Part shown: positions 18,857 to 28,182 of the stretch, in pieces
Numbering within the stretch: the first letter of the stretch is position 1
Layout of the letters: every line of letters starts with the position of its first letter
Assembly: GCF_019048525.1 (NCBI RefSeq)
Contig: NZ_CP077369.1
Span: forward strand, 1,860,001-1,924,000
DNA length: 64,000 bases
Direction of reading: 5' to 3'
From: Acinetobacter lwoffii
GTDB taxonomy: Bacteria > Pseudomonadota > Gammaproteobacteria > Pseudomonadales > Moraxellaceae
Position numbers and translations under genes: made by a program
Notes under the pieces: generated by a model
Databases searched by the model: none
What the model was told of the DNA's origin: nothing
What the model saw: the letters and a program-made list of their open reading frames with translations, nothing else

Positions 18857-20893
18857 ATGACTACGACGCGCTATGCCAATATTTTAAAACCACTTCATCT
18901 GGGTTTCACCACCATTAAAAACCGGGTGGTGATGGGGTCGATGCATACTGGTCTGGAAGACCGCTTCTATAATTATCCTAAACTGGCAGCGTATTTTGGC
19001 GAACGTGCAAAGGGTGGCGTAGGTCTGCTGATTACGGGTGGAATATCGCCAAACCGTCAGGGCTGGTTGTTGCCGGCAGGCGGTACCATGAATACCTTGG
19101 GCGATATTGCACCACATCGTCTGGTGACACATGCAGTGCATAAGCATGGTGCTAAAATTCTTTTACAGATTCTGCATGCCGGACGTTATGGCTATCAGCC
19201 TTTTGTGGTTTCGGCCAGCCCGATCAAATCACCAATTTCTCCTTTTAAACCGCGTGAAATGTCAGATAAACAGATCCTGAATACCATTCAGGATTATGTG
19301 AAAACTGCCATCATTGCCAAAAAGGCTGGCTATGATGGCGTGGAAATCATGGGTTCTGAAGGCTATTTGCTGAATCAGTTTTTAAGTCGTCATGTCAATC
19401 AGCGTATTGACCGTTGGGGCGGCCCGATTGAAAACCGGATGCGTTTTGCCGTAGAAATTGTTAAAGCGATTCGCGCTGAAATTGGTGAGAAATTTATTAT
19501 CTGTTTCCGTTTGTCACTTCTCGATTTGGTACATGATGGCAATACCATGCAGGAAGTGATTACCGTAGCTAAAGCTTTGGAAAAGGCAGGAATTACTTTG
19601 CTCAATACCGGGATTGGCTGGCATGAAGCACGTATTCCAACTATTGTGACTTCCGTGCCTCGAGCTGCTTTTGTCGATTACACTTCTGAAGTTAAGAAAC
19701 ATGTTTCGGTGCCGGTGATTGCCTCTAACCGGATCAATATGCCAGACACTGCCGAGGCGATTCTGGCCTCTGGTCAGGCAGATATGGTACAGATGGCACG
19801 TCCACTTTTGGCCGATGCTTTCTGGGTCAACAAAACCGCAACCAATCGTGTTGATGAAATCAATACCTGTATCGCCTGTAATCAGGCTTGCTTGGATCAT
19901 ACCTTTAAAAACCAGCGCGCAACCTGTCTGGTCAATCCGCGTGCCGCTTATGAGACCGAACTGGTCTATGTCAAAACCAAAAAACCGAAAAGTATTGCAG
20001 TGATTGGTGGTGGTGTTGCAGGTCTGTCAGCGGCTACTGTCGCAGCCAGTCGCGGGCATGATGTGACGCTGTTTGAGGCCAGTCATGAAGTAGGCGGACA
20101 GTTCAACCTGGCTAAAGTCATTCCGGGGAAAGAGGAATTTCACGAAACGATTCGTTATTTTAAAGTGCAGCTAGAAAAAACTGGAGTTGATCTGCGTCTC
20201 AATACCCGAGTCAACCGCGAGCAGTTGGAGCGTGAGGGTTTTGATGAGGTGATTGTGGCTACAGGGGTTGTGCCGCGTGCCTTGAATATCGAAGGCAGTC
20301 AGGCACCACAAGTATTATCTTATGCAGAAGTGCTACGTGGCGCACCTGTCGGTGATCGTGTTGCGGTCATTGGCGCAGGCGGGATCGGTTTTGATGTGTC
20401 CGAGTTTTTATTAAAGCCACCGCATCAAATACAGCCGCAACCTGTGGATGAGTGGAAGCGTGAATGGGGTGTAGATTCTCATCCAGATTATGTGACTGAA
20501 GGCGGGTTACAGCGTGCTGAAGTAGAACCTCCAGTACGGGAAATTTATCTATTACAACGTAAAAAGACACCGCTTGGCGCAGGACTAGGCAAGACTTCAG
20601 GCTGGGTACATCGTGCCCAGTTAAAAAAACATGCCGTGCGGATGTTGCGCGGTGTGCAATATAAATCTGTCACGGATGAAGGCTTATGGATTGAGGTAGA
20701 TGGCCATGCTCAATTATTGCGTGTGGATACCATTGTGGTATGTGCAGGTCAGGAATCGGTAAAAGACCTGATGCCGAGTGCTGGGGAAAATACCTTGGCG
20801 CAGTATCATATTATTGGCGGTGCAAAACTGGCTGCTGAACTCGATGCCAAGCGCGCCATTCGTGAGGGAGCGGAATTAGCAGCAAAACTGTAA
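18857..20893 (+). CDS. fadH: 2,4-dienoyl-CoA reductase (NADPH), FadH type
   Basis: Reduces 2,4-dienoyl-CoA during degradation of unsaturated fatty acids. 678 residues: N-terminal FMN TIM-barrel (1-360) with GSEGYLLNQFLSRHVN and RWGGPIENRMRF; 4Fe-4S cluster cysteines in CIACNQACLDHTF and ATCLVNP (about 335-357); then FAD-binding GGGVAGLSAATVAASRGHDV and an NADPH-binding GAGGIGFDVSEF. Domain order and length match E. coli FadH. It could also be a related dienal or steroid reductase, but the full cofactor set supports FadH. It stands alone upstream of a tRNA. Confidence 0.85.
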   Translation: MTTTRYANILKPLHLGFTTIKNRVVMGSMHTGLEDRFYNYPKLAAYFGERAKGGVGLLITGGISPNRQGWLLPAGGTMNTLGDIAPHRLVTHAVHKHGAKILLQILHAGRYGYQPFVVSASPIKSPISPFKPREMSDKQILNTIQDYVKTAIIAKKAGYDGVEIMGSEGYLLNQFLSRHVNQRIDRWGGPIENRMRFAVEIVKAIRAEIGEKFIICFRLSLLDLVHDGNTMQEVITVAKALEKAGITLLNTGIGWHEARIPTIVTSVPRAAFVDYTSEVKKHVSVPVIASNRINMPDTAEAILASGQADMVQMARPLLADAFWVNKTATNRVDEINTCIACNQACLDHTFKNQRATCLVNPRAAYETELVYVKTKKPKSIAVIGGGVAGLSAATVAASRGHDVTLFEASHEVGGQFNLAKVIPGKEEFHETIRYFKVQLEKTGVDLRLNTRVNREQLEREGFDEVIVATGVVPRALNIEGSQAPQVLSYAEVLRGAPVGDRVAVIGAGGIGFDVSEFLLKPPHQIQPQPVDEWKREWGVDSHPDYVTEGGLQRAEVEPPVREIYLLQRKKTPLGAGLGKTSGWVHRAQLKKHAVRMLRGVQYKSVTDEGLWIEVDGHAQLLRVDTIVVCAGQESVKDLMPSAGENTLAQYHIIGGAKLAAELDAKRAIREGAELAAKL

Positions 20894-20942
20894 GGATTTG
20901 ATGAAACTATATGCAGTTGATTGCATTCACTGTAATTTTCAC

Positions 20943-20971
20943 TTGTCAGCCGGACAAAAGCTCCGTATTAT
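20943..20971 (+). promoter_or_regulatory. Promoter of tRNA-Ser
   Basis: TTGTCA (20943-20948), 17-base spacer, TATTAT (20966-20971), followed by a GC-rich start region GCGCCC ten bases before the mature tRNA. Confidence 0.75.
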
Positions 20972-20980
20972 TGCGCCCAT

Positions 20981-21070
20981 GGAAGCGTGGCAGAGCGGTT
21001 TAATGCACCGGTCTTGAAAACCGACGAGGGTGTGAGTCCTCCGTGAGTTCGAATCTCACCGCTTCCGCCA
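20981..21070 (+). tRNA. tRNA-Ser (anticodon UGA)
   Basis: 90 bases with encoded CCA. Long variable arm as expected for serine; anticodon loop CTTGAAA gives UGA; acceptor GGAAGCG pairs with CGCTTCC. Confidence 0.97.
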
Positions 21071-21076
21071 AATTTT

Positions 21077-21108
21077 AAAAACCCCAGTCGAAAGATTGGG
21101 GTTTTTTT
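21077..21108 (+). terminator. Terminator of tRNA-Ser
   Basis: AAAAACCCCAGTC / GATTGGGGTTTTT stem with a GAAA tetraloop and T run, seven bases after the tRNA. Confidence 0.85.
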
Positions 21109-21569
21109 ATTTCTATGATTTTAATAAAACGATTTAAAATAAGCTGATAGCGAACAAAGTCAAAATTTTAAAATTCCATAATTAATAAATATTCTTTAAT
21201 TGCCTACTTCAATTTTGATTAATGCCAACGCAATTCTTTCCACATGTTGGTAAGCCGGTTGTTCCAGTTCTTCACCAAAAATATCCGGGTCAATTTCTTC
21301 ATAGGACCAGATTATATTTTGATGCTGTTTCATCAAATCTTTAAGATGCTGCAAAAACAGATTGCCATGTTCAGTCACGGTCACACCGGTATATAGAAAT
21401 AAATGTCCGCCAGAATTCAGGCGCTGTAGACCTTCTTTTATAATCCTGAATGATAAATCACAGCCATCCAGCGCATTACCGCCATGACGATATTGACGTT
21501 GTTCGGGATCAATTAAATACGGTGGATTAGCAAAAATCAGATCAAATTTTCCATCAAGATTGGAAAATA

Positions 21570-22357
21570 GGTGGTGTTTCAAAAAGTATGCTGGCATTAA
21601 ACGAATCCATTATTGATATAAAAGAACACTAAATCAAAGGCTTTGAAATGATTTTCAAGCTTTTTGGAGAAGTTGCAGCTTCTCCTAAAGCCTCGCCTGA
21701 TTCGATGCCGTAATCGACAATTATTGCCTTCTATACCCACAGTGAAAAATTTACCAATCAACTGTTTGCATTCTTTAAAGGTCGTAACAAAGCTATCCCA
21801 ATGGTCACTTGATATACATGTATAGCTTACACCTAACTGCTTCAATTTTAATTTAAGTCGTTTTGCAGTGGCTAAATCTCGGTTACCCCATACATAAGCA
21901 ACAATTTCACCTGTTTCTCGATGATAGGCATAAATTAGCCATTGTTTATTTTGCTTATGACCAACAAAAGTCCAAAACTCATCTACTTCAAGGGTTTCAT
22001 AATGACTTTGCTGTGCTCGAAGTTGATATTTTGATTGGCTAAGTGTCCGTAGAACTTTACCAATACTTACTCTTTCAATTTCTGCTATATCCCTGACACC
22101 ACTGCCTCGCACCATGAGGTGTAATATTTTGGTTTTGATACCTGAGTGACAGCCTTGATAACTGAGAGCATGATCACCAATAAATTGACGTCTGCATATT
22201 TTACATTGGTAATTTTGCTTACCATCTACTTTTGTGCCATTTTTCTTTATACTGTCACTTAGGCAGGCTGGACACTTGATTTCTAGAGTTATTCGCATTT
22301 CTCTATTTTATCAAAATCCAACCTGCTTTTTTTCAGCATACTTTTTGAAACACCACC
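21570..22357. mobile_element. IS1-family insertion sequence
   Basis: 788 bp with perfect 24-bp inverted repeats beginning GGTGGTGTTTCAAAAAGTAT and an 8-bp target duplication GGAAAATA (21562-21569 and 22358-22365). One uninterrupted transposase frame, so this is the IS1 subgroup that does not need InsA/InsB frameshifting. Confidence 0.92.
21597..22298 (-). CDS. IS1-family transposase (single frame)
   Basis: 233 residues. N-terminal zinc finger CPAC...CKIC (about residues 9-33), a helix-turn-helix region IKTKILHLMVRGSGVRDIAE, and the IS1 catalytic region with TLEVDEFWTFVG, GNRDLATAKRL, SSDHWDSF and the final HRIRRGFRRSCNFSKKLENH. It is complete and appears functional. Confidence 0.92.
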   Translation of the reverse strand: MRITLEIKCPACLSDSIKKNGTKVDGKQNYQCKICRRQFIGDHALSYQGCHSGIKTKILHLMVRGSGVRDIAEIERVSIGKVLRTLSQSKYQLRAQQSHYETLEVDEFWTFVGHKQNKQWLIYAYHRETGEIVAYVWGNRDLATAKRLKLKLKQLGVSYTCISSDHWDSFVTTFKECKQLIGKFFTVGIEGNNCRLRHRIRRGFRRSCNFSKKLENHFKAFDLVFFYINNGFV

Positions 22358-22963
22358 GGAAAATAAATTACTTTGAACCGGATGAATATGGTTTAAGCCG
22401 GCAAAACTGATATTAATCTGGCTATAGAGCAAGGCTTTGGGATTCAGGTCTGCAACCATCATTTCATTCACAGCTGGAAAATGTCTGGCAATGCTGATCG
22501 CGGCTGCTGAAGTGCCACAACACATTTCCACGACCCGTTTAAAAGGGCGAGGCTGAGCAGCTAGATATTGCTTGAGATGATAGATAAAGCGATACGTATC
22601 CGGACCGAAAAATACCGCATCTTGCTGAGTGGTTGGAAAAGCTGAATGAATAAAGAGTTCGCCATCGAGTGAAGAAACCCGAACCTGACTCAAGTATTGA
22701 TCTTCCTGAACCTGTAGAAGCTGATGTTCTTGCAATAATGTAAAAAGGGCAGAATCAAGATCAGTTTTTTTAAAGTTTAGATTCCAGCCAAAGATATCCT
22801 GATGGGTTCTGTGCTTATAAATTTCATTCTTTTTTCGATTCAGAATTCGCTGGTGGGAAAGCGGTGTAATGGTCGTAAACTGATAATCTTGTTGTTTTAA
22901 AAAGGCTAATAAATAAAGCAAAGCTTGTTGCTGGATGCTTTGCATCTCTAAAATTTGGTTCAT

Positions 22964-23298
22964 ACGGATATGCTCTTCTATTTATTTAACCTACATGAAA
23001 AGATTAATTCACTTTATGCCTGCAAAAGACAATATCAAACCAGTCGTGAATGATCAAAGCTATACAGCACTGGATTCCATGGAAAGGGATCAGTTTATAT
23101 TCACCTAAATAATGCATTGCTTAGGTAAAAATGTGATGAGAATTGGTTGGATTTGTATAGGTCGTAGGCATAATTTTATTGGTTAAGCAGCCTTATTATG
23201 ATTTTGCGAACTATTATTTCTTATTCATGATTATACGTATAAAAAATGGCTATTAATCACTGGGATCAATAGCCATTAGAGCTGAGAGCTTTAAAAGC
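22964..23298. other. Intergenic stretch, no supported gene
   Basis: 335 bases between the methyltransferase pseudogene and pirin. A 37-codon rightward frame from 22995 has no ribosome site and I do not accept it. The promoter of the leftward methyltransferase should be here. No hairpin of note. Confidence 0.5.
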
Positions 23299-23997
23299 TT
23301 AGTTGGGTACTTCCGGCAAATCAAACCAGATCACTTGCGCATCTTCGCTTGCTTTAATTTCTGTATCATCTAGAAAAGCAATTGCGCCGCCAGCTTCAAC
23401 TGTATGTTCAGCGATCTGGACAGTGCCAGAAACAACATGTACATAATTAATATGCTGGGTCGCTTTCACTTCCAGACTTTGGCCTTGCTGAATCACCGCA
23501 GTTTTGACTTCGGCATTCTGACGAATATGCATCGGTGCATTTTCATTCGGACCACAAATCAAATGCCACTGGTTCGGTTGCTCATGCGGGTCAAGACGGA
23601 TTTGCTGATAGTTCGGCTTGGCATCACGTTCATTTGGAATAATCCAGATTTGCAGTAAATGGACCTGTTCGTCGCCTTGGTTCATTTCACTGTGCCGCAC
23701 ACCTGTTCCTGCACTCATCAGTTGCCATTCACCCGCAGCGATTCCGCCATGATTGCCCATGCTGTCCTGATGGGTAATGGTTCCTTTCAGCACACAGGTC
23801 AGGATTTCCATATTGTCATGTGGATGCGTTCCAAAACCCTGATGTCCATCAATCAGGTCATCATTAATGACACGTAAAGCGCTGACACCCATATACTTTG
23901 GGTTATACCAGTTGCCAAATGAGAAACTGTGTTTAGACTCCAGCCAGCCCATTTTTACATGACCACGATTTTCGCTAGGATGTAGAAAAGCATTCAT
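23299..23997 (-). CDS. Pirin family protein (bicupin, YhaK/quercetinase-like)
   Basis: 232-residue bicupin. The N-terminal cupin carries the pirin metal site: GFGTHPHDNMEILTCVLKG (two His), then GTGVRHSEMN (His and Glu). Members act as quercetin 2,3-dioxygenases or redox-sensitive regulators; the physiological role here is unknown. Start at MNAFLHPSENRGHVKMGWLESKHSFSFG-type N-terminus is standard. Length is typical. Monocistronic by position. Confidence 0.85.
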   Translation of the reverse strand: MNAFLHPSENRGHVKMGWLESKHSFSFGNWYNPKYMGVSALRVINDDLIDGHQGFGTHPHDNMEILTCVLKGTITHQDSMGNHGGIAAGEWQLMSAGTGVRHSEMNQGDEQVHLLQIWIIPNERDAKPNYQQIRLDPHEQPNQWHLICGPNENAPMHIRQNAEVKTAVIQQGQSLEVKATQHINYVHVVSGTVQIAEHTVEAGGAIAFLDDTEIKASEDAQVIWFDLPEVPN

Positions 23998-24124
23998 GAT
24001 TTTATCTCGACATTATTTTTAACTTGAGATCATCATACTGTCGTTTTATAACTGAAAAAATCTCAAATAGGCGACAGATCATTGCATTTTTGCAACGAAA
24101 GAGCTGAAAGTAAACATAAGGAAT

Positions 24125-24155
24125 AAAAAAGCCCGCTCAAAAGCAGGCTATTTTT
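24125..24155 (-). terminator. Terminator downstream of the L,D-transpeptidase gene
   Basis: Leftward reading: AGCCTGCT, TTTG loop, AGCGGGCT (one G-T pair), then TTTTTT. Confidence 0.7.
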
Positions 24156-24177
24156 ATTCAAATCGGCAGACCGATCA

Positions 24178-25401
24178 TCATTCTAAGAAACGAACCGTTA
24201 CGCCAGATTTGACTTTACGGCCAAGATCATTGGCATCCCAGTTAGTCAAACGAATACAACCATGTGATGCTGTTTTCGAAATGCTAGACGGGTTTGGTGT
24301 TCCGTGAATACCAAATGATTTCTTGCTTAAACCAATCCAGATATTCCCGACAGGACCGTTAGGACCCGGTGGTAAAGATAGTGGTTTTAAATTTTTACCT
24401 TGTACAAAGTTAGAAGGTGAGTAGCTGTACCAAGGGTTTGGTGCAACACCTGTTACTTTATAGGTTCCGGTTGGAGATGGTGTATCCGCACTACCAATGG
24501 TGGCAGGGAATGACGCGATCATTTGATTTTTACTATTAAATAAGTACAGTTGTTTCGCGCCTTTATGTGCAACAATCAAGTGAATACCTTCAGGCAAGTC
24601 ATTACGTACATTACTGACCAGTAATTTTTCACCAACTTTATTAAAGTTGGCATTTGGATTGAGTTTCTTTAAAAAATTCTCATCCATATGGAATTTTTCA
24701 CTCAACATTTCACTGACACGCGTGTAGTACAAGCCTTTCATTTTTGCCTGTAACGCATAATCTGAAGGAATAGACTTGGCAAATGGGCCTGCCAGATCTT
24801 TTTCAGTAATGGTGTATTCAACAAAGGTTGGCTTAGAACCCTGACGTGCAACTAGTTTATCCCAGGTTTCCTGAGTCAAAACACCTGTCGGTTTAATGCC
24901 ATTCATTTGCTGGAAAGATGCAATCGCTTTTAGTGTGTTTTTACCGCTGGTTCCGTCAATCGCACCCGGTGATGCATGAGCATTATTCAGCATGACATGC
25001 GCACGTGCGTAAACTGGGAATTGACCTGCACCGATATTTTCATACCATTGGGCATTGTTTAAACCGTCTAAAGTCCACGAAGCTTTGGTCGCTGCAGAGT
25101 TAGTCGGTGCTTTGGTATTTGGTGCTGCGCCAATAGAAGCAGTCTGCTCTTCGGTATCCTGTAGCTTATTCAGCGCTTCAGATGCCTGTTTTAAGTCTTG
25201 TTGTTCTTGTGCGGTAATTTGCGCTTCTGCAGGTGCTGCTTGGGCCGCTGAAGCTTCAGTTGCTAATGGATCAATCGGATCTTGCACTGCAACATCAGTC
25301 ACCACTTGGGGTTTTAATGGTTGTTCAGCAGTAGACGCGGCAAAAACTTGACCTGCGAAAATGCAACCTAGACTCACAGCGAGCATTGTGCGAACGAACA
25401 T
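24178..25401 (-). CDS. L,D-transpeptidase (YkuD) with peptidoglycan-binding domain
   Basis: Periplasmic peptidoglycan cross-linking or lipoprotein-attaching enzyme, 407 residues from the ATG at 25401 (an in-frame TTG three codons upstream is not needed). Signal peptide ends GQVFA-AS (about residue 22). An Ala/Gln-rich linker follows, then a PG_binding_1 domain (about 130-190: AHVMLNNAHASPGAIDGTSG), a LysM-like stretch, and a YkuD domain (about 270-405) with the active-site HGTPNPSSISKTASHGCIRL, that is HG...SHGCIRL with the nucleophilic Cys. In Acinetobacter such enzymes make 3-3 cross-links. Confidence 0.88.
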   Translation of the reverse strand: MFVRTMLAVSLGCIFAGQVFAASTAEQPLKPQVVTDVAVQDPIDPLATEASAAQAAPAEAQITAQEQQDLKQASEALNKLQDTEEQTASIGAAPNTKAPTNSAATKASWTLDGLNNAQWYENIGAGQFPVYARAHVMLNNAHASPGAIDGTSGKNTLKAIASFQQMNGIKPTGVLTQETWDKLVARQGSKPTFVEYTITEKDLAGPFAKSIPSDYALQAKMKGLYYTRVSEMLSEKFHMDENFLKKLNPNANFNKVGEKLLVSNVRNDLPEGIHLIVAHKGAKQLYLFNSKNQMIASFPATIGSADTPSPTGTYKVTGVAPNPWYSYSPSNFVQGKNLKPLSLPPGPNGPVGNIWIGLSKKSFGIHGTPNPSSISKTASHGCIRLTNWDANDLGRKVKSGVTVRFLE

Positions 25402-25606
25402 GTAACTCAACCTTAAGAATTATTTCTTTAACTATGTGAAAAAACACTATAAGTATTACAGAAAAAATGTGGAGATGCAGTAGTTGTTTTGTGTAAATCA
25501 CTAGGTTGCCGTTCAATCCGATCGGTTTTTAAAGTTGCCAGAAGTTATTAAAACTGCGGCCTTTTTGCTATGATGTTGGCAATGTCAAAGAAAGATGGGA
25601 ATGTGA

Positions 25607-26677
25607 ATGACGACCTTAAAAAATGATCGTTTTCTGCGCGCATTGTTGCGTGAGCCTGTAGATGCTACGCCAGTATGGATGATGCGTCAGGCTGGCCGTT
25701 ATTTGCCTGAGTACCGCGAAACGCGTGCCAAGGCAGGAGATTTCCTTTCGCTTTGCAAGAATACTGAACTGGCCTGTGAAGTGACTTTGCAGCCTTTGCG
25801 CCGTTATGATCTTGATGCCGCGATTTTATTCTCAGATATCTTGACGGTTCCGGATGCTTTGGGACTGGGGCTGTATTTTGAAGCTGGTGAAGGCCCGAAA
25901 TTTCACAAGACCATCCGTACCGAACAGGATGTAGCCAATCTGCCTGCATTTAATGCCAAGTCGGATCTGGATTATGTGATGAATGCCGTTTCGACCATTC
26001 GTTCAGCCCTGAGCGGTCAGGTTCCTCTGATTGGTTTCTCGGGCAGTCCATGGACTCTGGCAACGTATATGGTCGAAGGTGGTTCAAGCAAGGATTTCCG
26101 TTTTACCAAACAGATGATGTATGCGCAGCCTGAAGTTTTGCATGCTTTACTGGATCGTCTGGCTGATGCAGTGACTGAATATTTGAATGCGCAGATCGAT
26201 GCGGGTGCACAAGCGGTACAGATCTTTGATAGTTGGGGTGGGGCATTAGCACATCGTGAATATATCGAGTTCTCGCTGAACTATATGCAGAAGATTGTCG
26301 CTGGTTTGCAACGTGAGAAAGACGGCCGCAAGATTCCGGTAATTCTGTTTACCAAAGGTGGCGGTCAATGGTTGGAACCGATGATTACGACAGGCGCAGA
26401 TGCATTTGGTCTGGACTGGACCACGCCATTGAATGTCGCTCGTCAAACGGTTGCTGGTCGTGCAGCACTTCAGGGTAACCTGGATCCTGCAACTTTATAT
26501 GGTTCATCAGACACCATCATTAAAGCGACAAAAGCCATGCTGGATGATGCCTATGCCAATGGCGAGAAAACCGGTTATATTGCCAATTTAGGTCATGGTA
26601 TTACCCAGTGGGTTGATCCGGCGAATCCAAAAGCATTTATTGATACCGTACATGAGTATAGTGCCAAATATCTTTAG
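25607..26677 (+). CDS. hemE: Uroporphyrinogen decarboxylase
   Basis: Decarboxylates uroporphyrinogen III to coproporphyrinogen III in haem synthesis. 356 residues. Signature 1 [16 protein letters not shown] at about 22-37 and signature 2 [17 protein letters not shown] at about 144-160, with catalytic Asp in [14 protein letters not shown]. The downstream DUF817 gene begins ten bases after the stop, so they probably form one transcript. Confidence 0.96.
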   Translation: MTTLKNDRFLRALLREPVDATPVWMMRQAGRYLPEYRETRAKAGDFLSLCKNTELACEVTLQPLRRYDLDAAILFSDILTVPDALGLGLYFEAGEGPKFHKTIRTEQDVANLPAFNAKSDLDYVMNAVSTIRSALSGQVPLIGFSGSPWTLATYMVEGGSSKDFRFTKQMMYAQPEVLHALLDRLADAVTEYLNAQIDAGAQAVQIFDSWGGALAHREYIEFSLNYMQKIVAGLQREKDGRKIPVILFTKGGGQWLEPMITTGADAFGLDWTTPLNVARQTVAGRAALQGNLDPATLYGSSDTIIKATKAMLDDAYANGEKTGYIANLGHGITQWVDPANPKAFIDTVHEYSAKYL

Positions 26678-26687
26678 GATGTAAACC

Positions 26688-27491
26688 TTGATCGATCTAT
26701 TCAAATCAGGGTTTGAATTTACTTATAAGGCAGCTTCGGCTGCCTTATTTGGGATTTTACTCCTGCTCGCTTTTGCGCTGACTGCTTCTATGGGCAGCGA
26801 TCTCTTCATTGGTTTTTACCGGTATGACTATCTGCTTTTTTTTGCTTTGCTGATTCAGGTGATATTGCTCTATACCAAACTGGAATCCTGGGCTGAAGCC
26901 AAAGTGATTGCGTTATTTCATCTCATGGCCATGGTGATGGAAATCTTCCTGACCCATCCGGCAATTGCTTCCTGGCATTACCCTCAACCCGCAATATTTA
27001 AAATCCTGACCGTGCCTTTATTTGCCGGTTTTATGTATTCTGCGGTCGGCAGTTTTTTTGCGCGCTCTTTACGTCTATATCAGGTTTCATTTGAAAAATT
27101 GCCGCGTTTTAGCCATATGCTGACATTGGCTGTCTTGTCTTATATCAACTTTATGAGCAAGTTTTTTATTCCCGATTATCGGGTGATTTTATTTGTCTGG
27201 AGCGTGATCATGTTCTGGAAAACCAGAATTCGCTTTCAGCTGAATCGGCATACTTTTCAGTTGCCGATGTTACCCGTACTGCTGATTCTGGCGTTTATTA
27301 TCTGGATTGCCGAGAATATCAGTACCTTTTACCAGATCTGGCTCTATCCAAGCCAGATTGAGCAATGGCATATGGTGGGATGGGGCAAACTGGGCTCCTG
27401 GTATTTGTTGTTACTGCTGAGTCTGGTGTTGGTGCTGAAAATTTTGGGACAGCGTAATTCACAAGGCGATTGGGCGCTCAAGGAACAGTAA
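26688..27491 (+). CDS. DUF817 family integral membrane protein
   Basis: 267 residues, seven or eight hydrophobic segments, resembling the DUF817 (YoaT-like) family: SWHYPQPAIFKILTVPLFAGFMYSAVGSF is the recognisable core (about 88-116) together with FWKTRIRF. Function unknown. The TTG start at 26688 is chosen because AGGATG, which overlaps the hemE stop, is a well-spaced ribosome site, and no ATG follows soon. Probably translated from the hemE transcript. Confidence 0.75.
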   Translation: MIDLFKSGFEFTYKAASAALFGILLLLAFALTASMGSDLFIGFYRYDYLLFFALLIQVILLYTKLESWAEAKVIALFHLMAMVMEIFLTHPAIASWHYPQPAIFKILTVPLFAGFMYSAVGSFFARSLRLYQVSFEKLPRFSHMLTLAVLSYINFMSKFFIPDYRVILFVWSVIMFWKTRIRFQLNRHTFQLPMLPVLLILAFIIWIAENISTFYQIWLYPSQIEQWHMVGWGKLGSWYLLLLLSLVLVLKILGQRNSQGDWALKEQ

Positions 27492-27634
27492 AATCAATCA
27501 GGTTATGTTTATGTAAAGCATACATTTTTTCAATTGCGCCAAACTTGACTTGTCGCTACTCTGCTGAGTATGTAATTTAAATTACATTATTAGAGTAATA
27601 ACAAAGATTGCATGAGAATAATTGGAGAATAACT

Positions 27635-28105
27635 ATGTTGAAAAAAATTATGCTGGCGGCGGTATTGGCGACTGGTTCAAGCATGGCGATGGCTGACCGA
27701 GATGTCGGTTGTGGTATCGGAAGCCAGGTATGGGCGGGTCAGTCTGGTATTATTCCTAAACTCTTTGCAGGTACGACCAACGTTCTGTTCACGAATCAGT
27801 GGCTCGGGATCACTTTTGGTACTTTAGGTTGTAGCCAGGGCGGTACCGTAACCGCTCAAGTGGTGACCTTTACCAATGAAAACGCTGAAGCATTGGCGCG
27901 TGATATGGCAGTTGGAGAGGGTGAAAGCCTGAATGTTCTGGCTGAACTTTTGAATATTAAATCTGAAGATAAAGCTCGTTTCTTTAGCGTTTCCAAGCAG
28001 AATTTCTCTGAAATTTATTCCGAAGAAAACCAGAATACATTACAAGTTTTAAGCACCTTACAAACTGTGATGGCCAAAGATGAAGTATTGAAATCCTACA
28101 TCTGA
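27635..28105 (+). CDS. DUF3015 family secreted protein
   Basis: 156-residue periplasmic protein. Signal peptide 1-20 (MLKKIMLAAVLATGSSMAMA), then the DUF3015 pattern DVGCGIGSQVWAGQSG and GITFGTLGCSQGG with two conserved Cys likely to pair. Function unknown, often an abundant envelope protein in Acinetobacter relatives. I use the ATG at 27635, which has GGAG eight bases upstream, rather than an in-frame TTG nine codons earlier. Followed by a terminator. Confidence 0.8.
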   Translation: MLKKIMLAAVLATGSSMAMADRDVGCGIGSQVWAGQSGIIPKLFAGTTNVLFTNQWLGITFGTLGCSQGGTVTAQVVTFTNENAEALARDMAVGEGESLNVLAELLNIKSEDKARFFSVSKQNFSEIYSEENQNTLQVLSTLQTVMAKDEVLKSYI

Positions 28106-28116
28106 TCCGCACCCTA

Positions 28117-28143
28117 AAAACCCTGCTGTTCTGGCAGGGTTTT
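28117..28143 (+). terminator. Terminator after the DUF3015 gene
   Basis: AAAACCCTGC / GCAGGGTTTT stem with a 7-base loop and T-rich tail. Confidence 0.8.
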
Positions 28144-28182
28144 CTTATGACTAAAAGAAATTGATGAGAATAAGTTAACTGA

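Larger units (their letters stand above)
21196..22963 (-). pseudogene. Class I SAM-dependent methyltransferase gene, split by an IS1-family element
   Basis: Two halves of one gene. The 5' half (22963 down to 22358) ends at SNLFS just after the motif-I-like VEMCCGTSAAAISIARHFP and ADLNPKAL; the 3' half (21569 down to 21196) has the motif IV FANPPYLIDPE. Removing the IS and one copy of its 8-bp target repeat restores a continuous 323-residue frame across SNLFS-NLDGKF, so the gene was intact until the insertion. The NPPY motif suggests an N-methyltransferase acting on a protein or nucleic-acid amide or base, but the substrate is unknown. The present 5' fragment would end with foreign residues from the IS. 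Confidence 0.9.

Noticed and set aside
20981..21070. tRNA-Ser as a prophage or island attachment site
   Set aside because: No integrase and no partial tRNA copy nearby; the IS1 insertion downstream has its own target duplication.
22995..23108. 37-codon frame beginning MKRLIHFMPAKDN
   Set aside because: No ribosome site, no neighbour coupling, no recognisable pattern.
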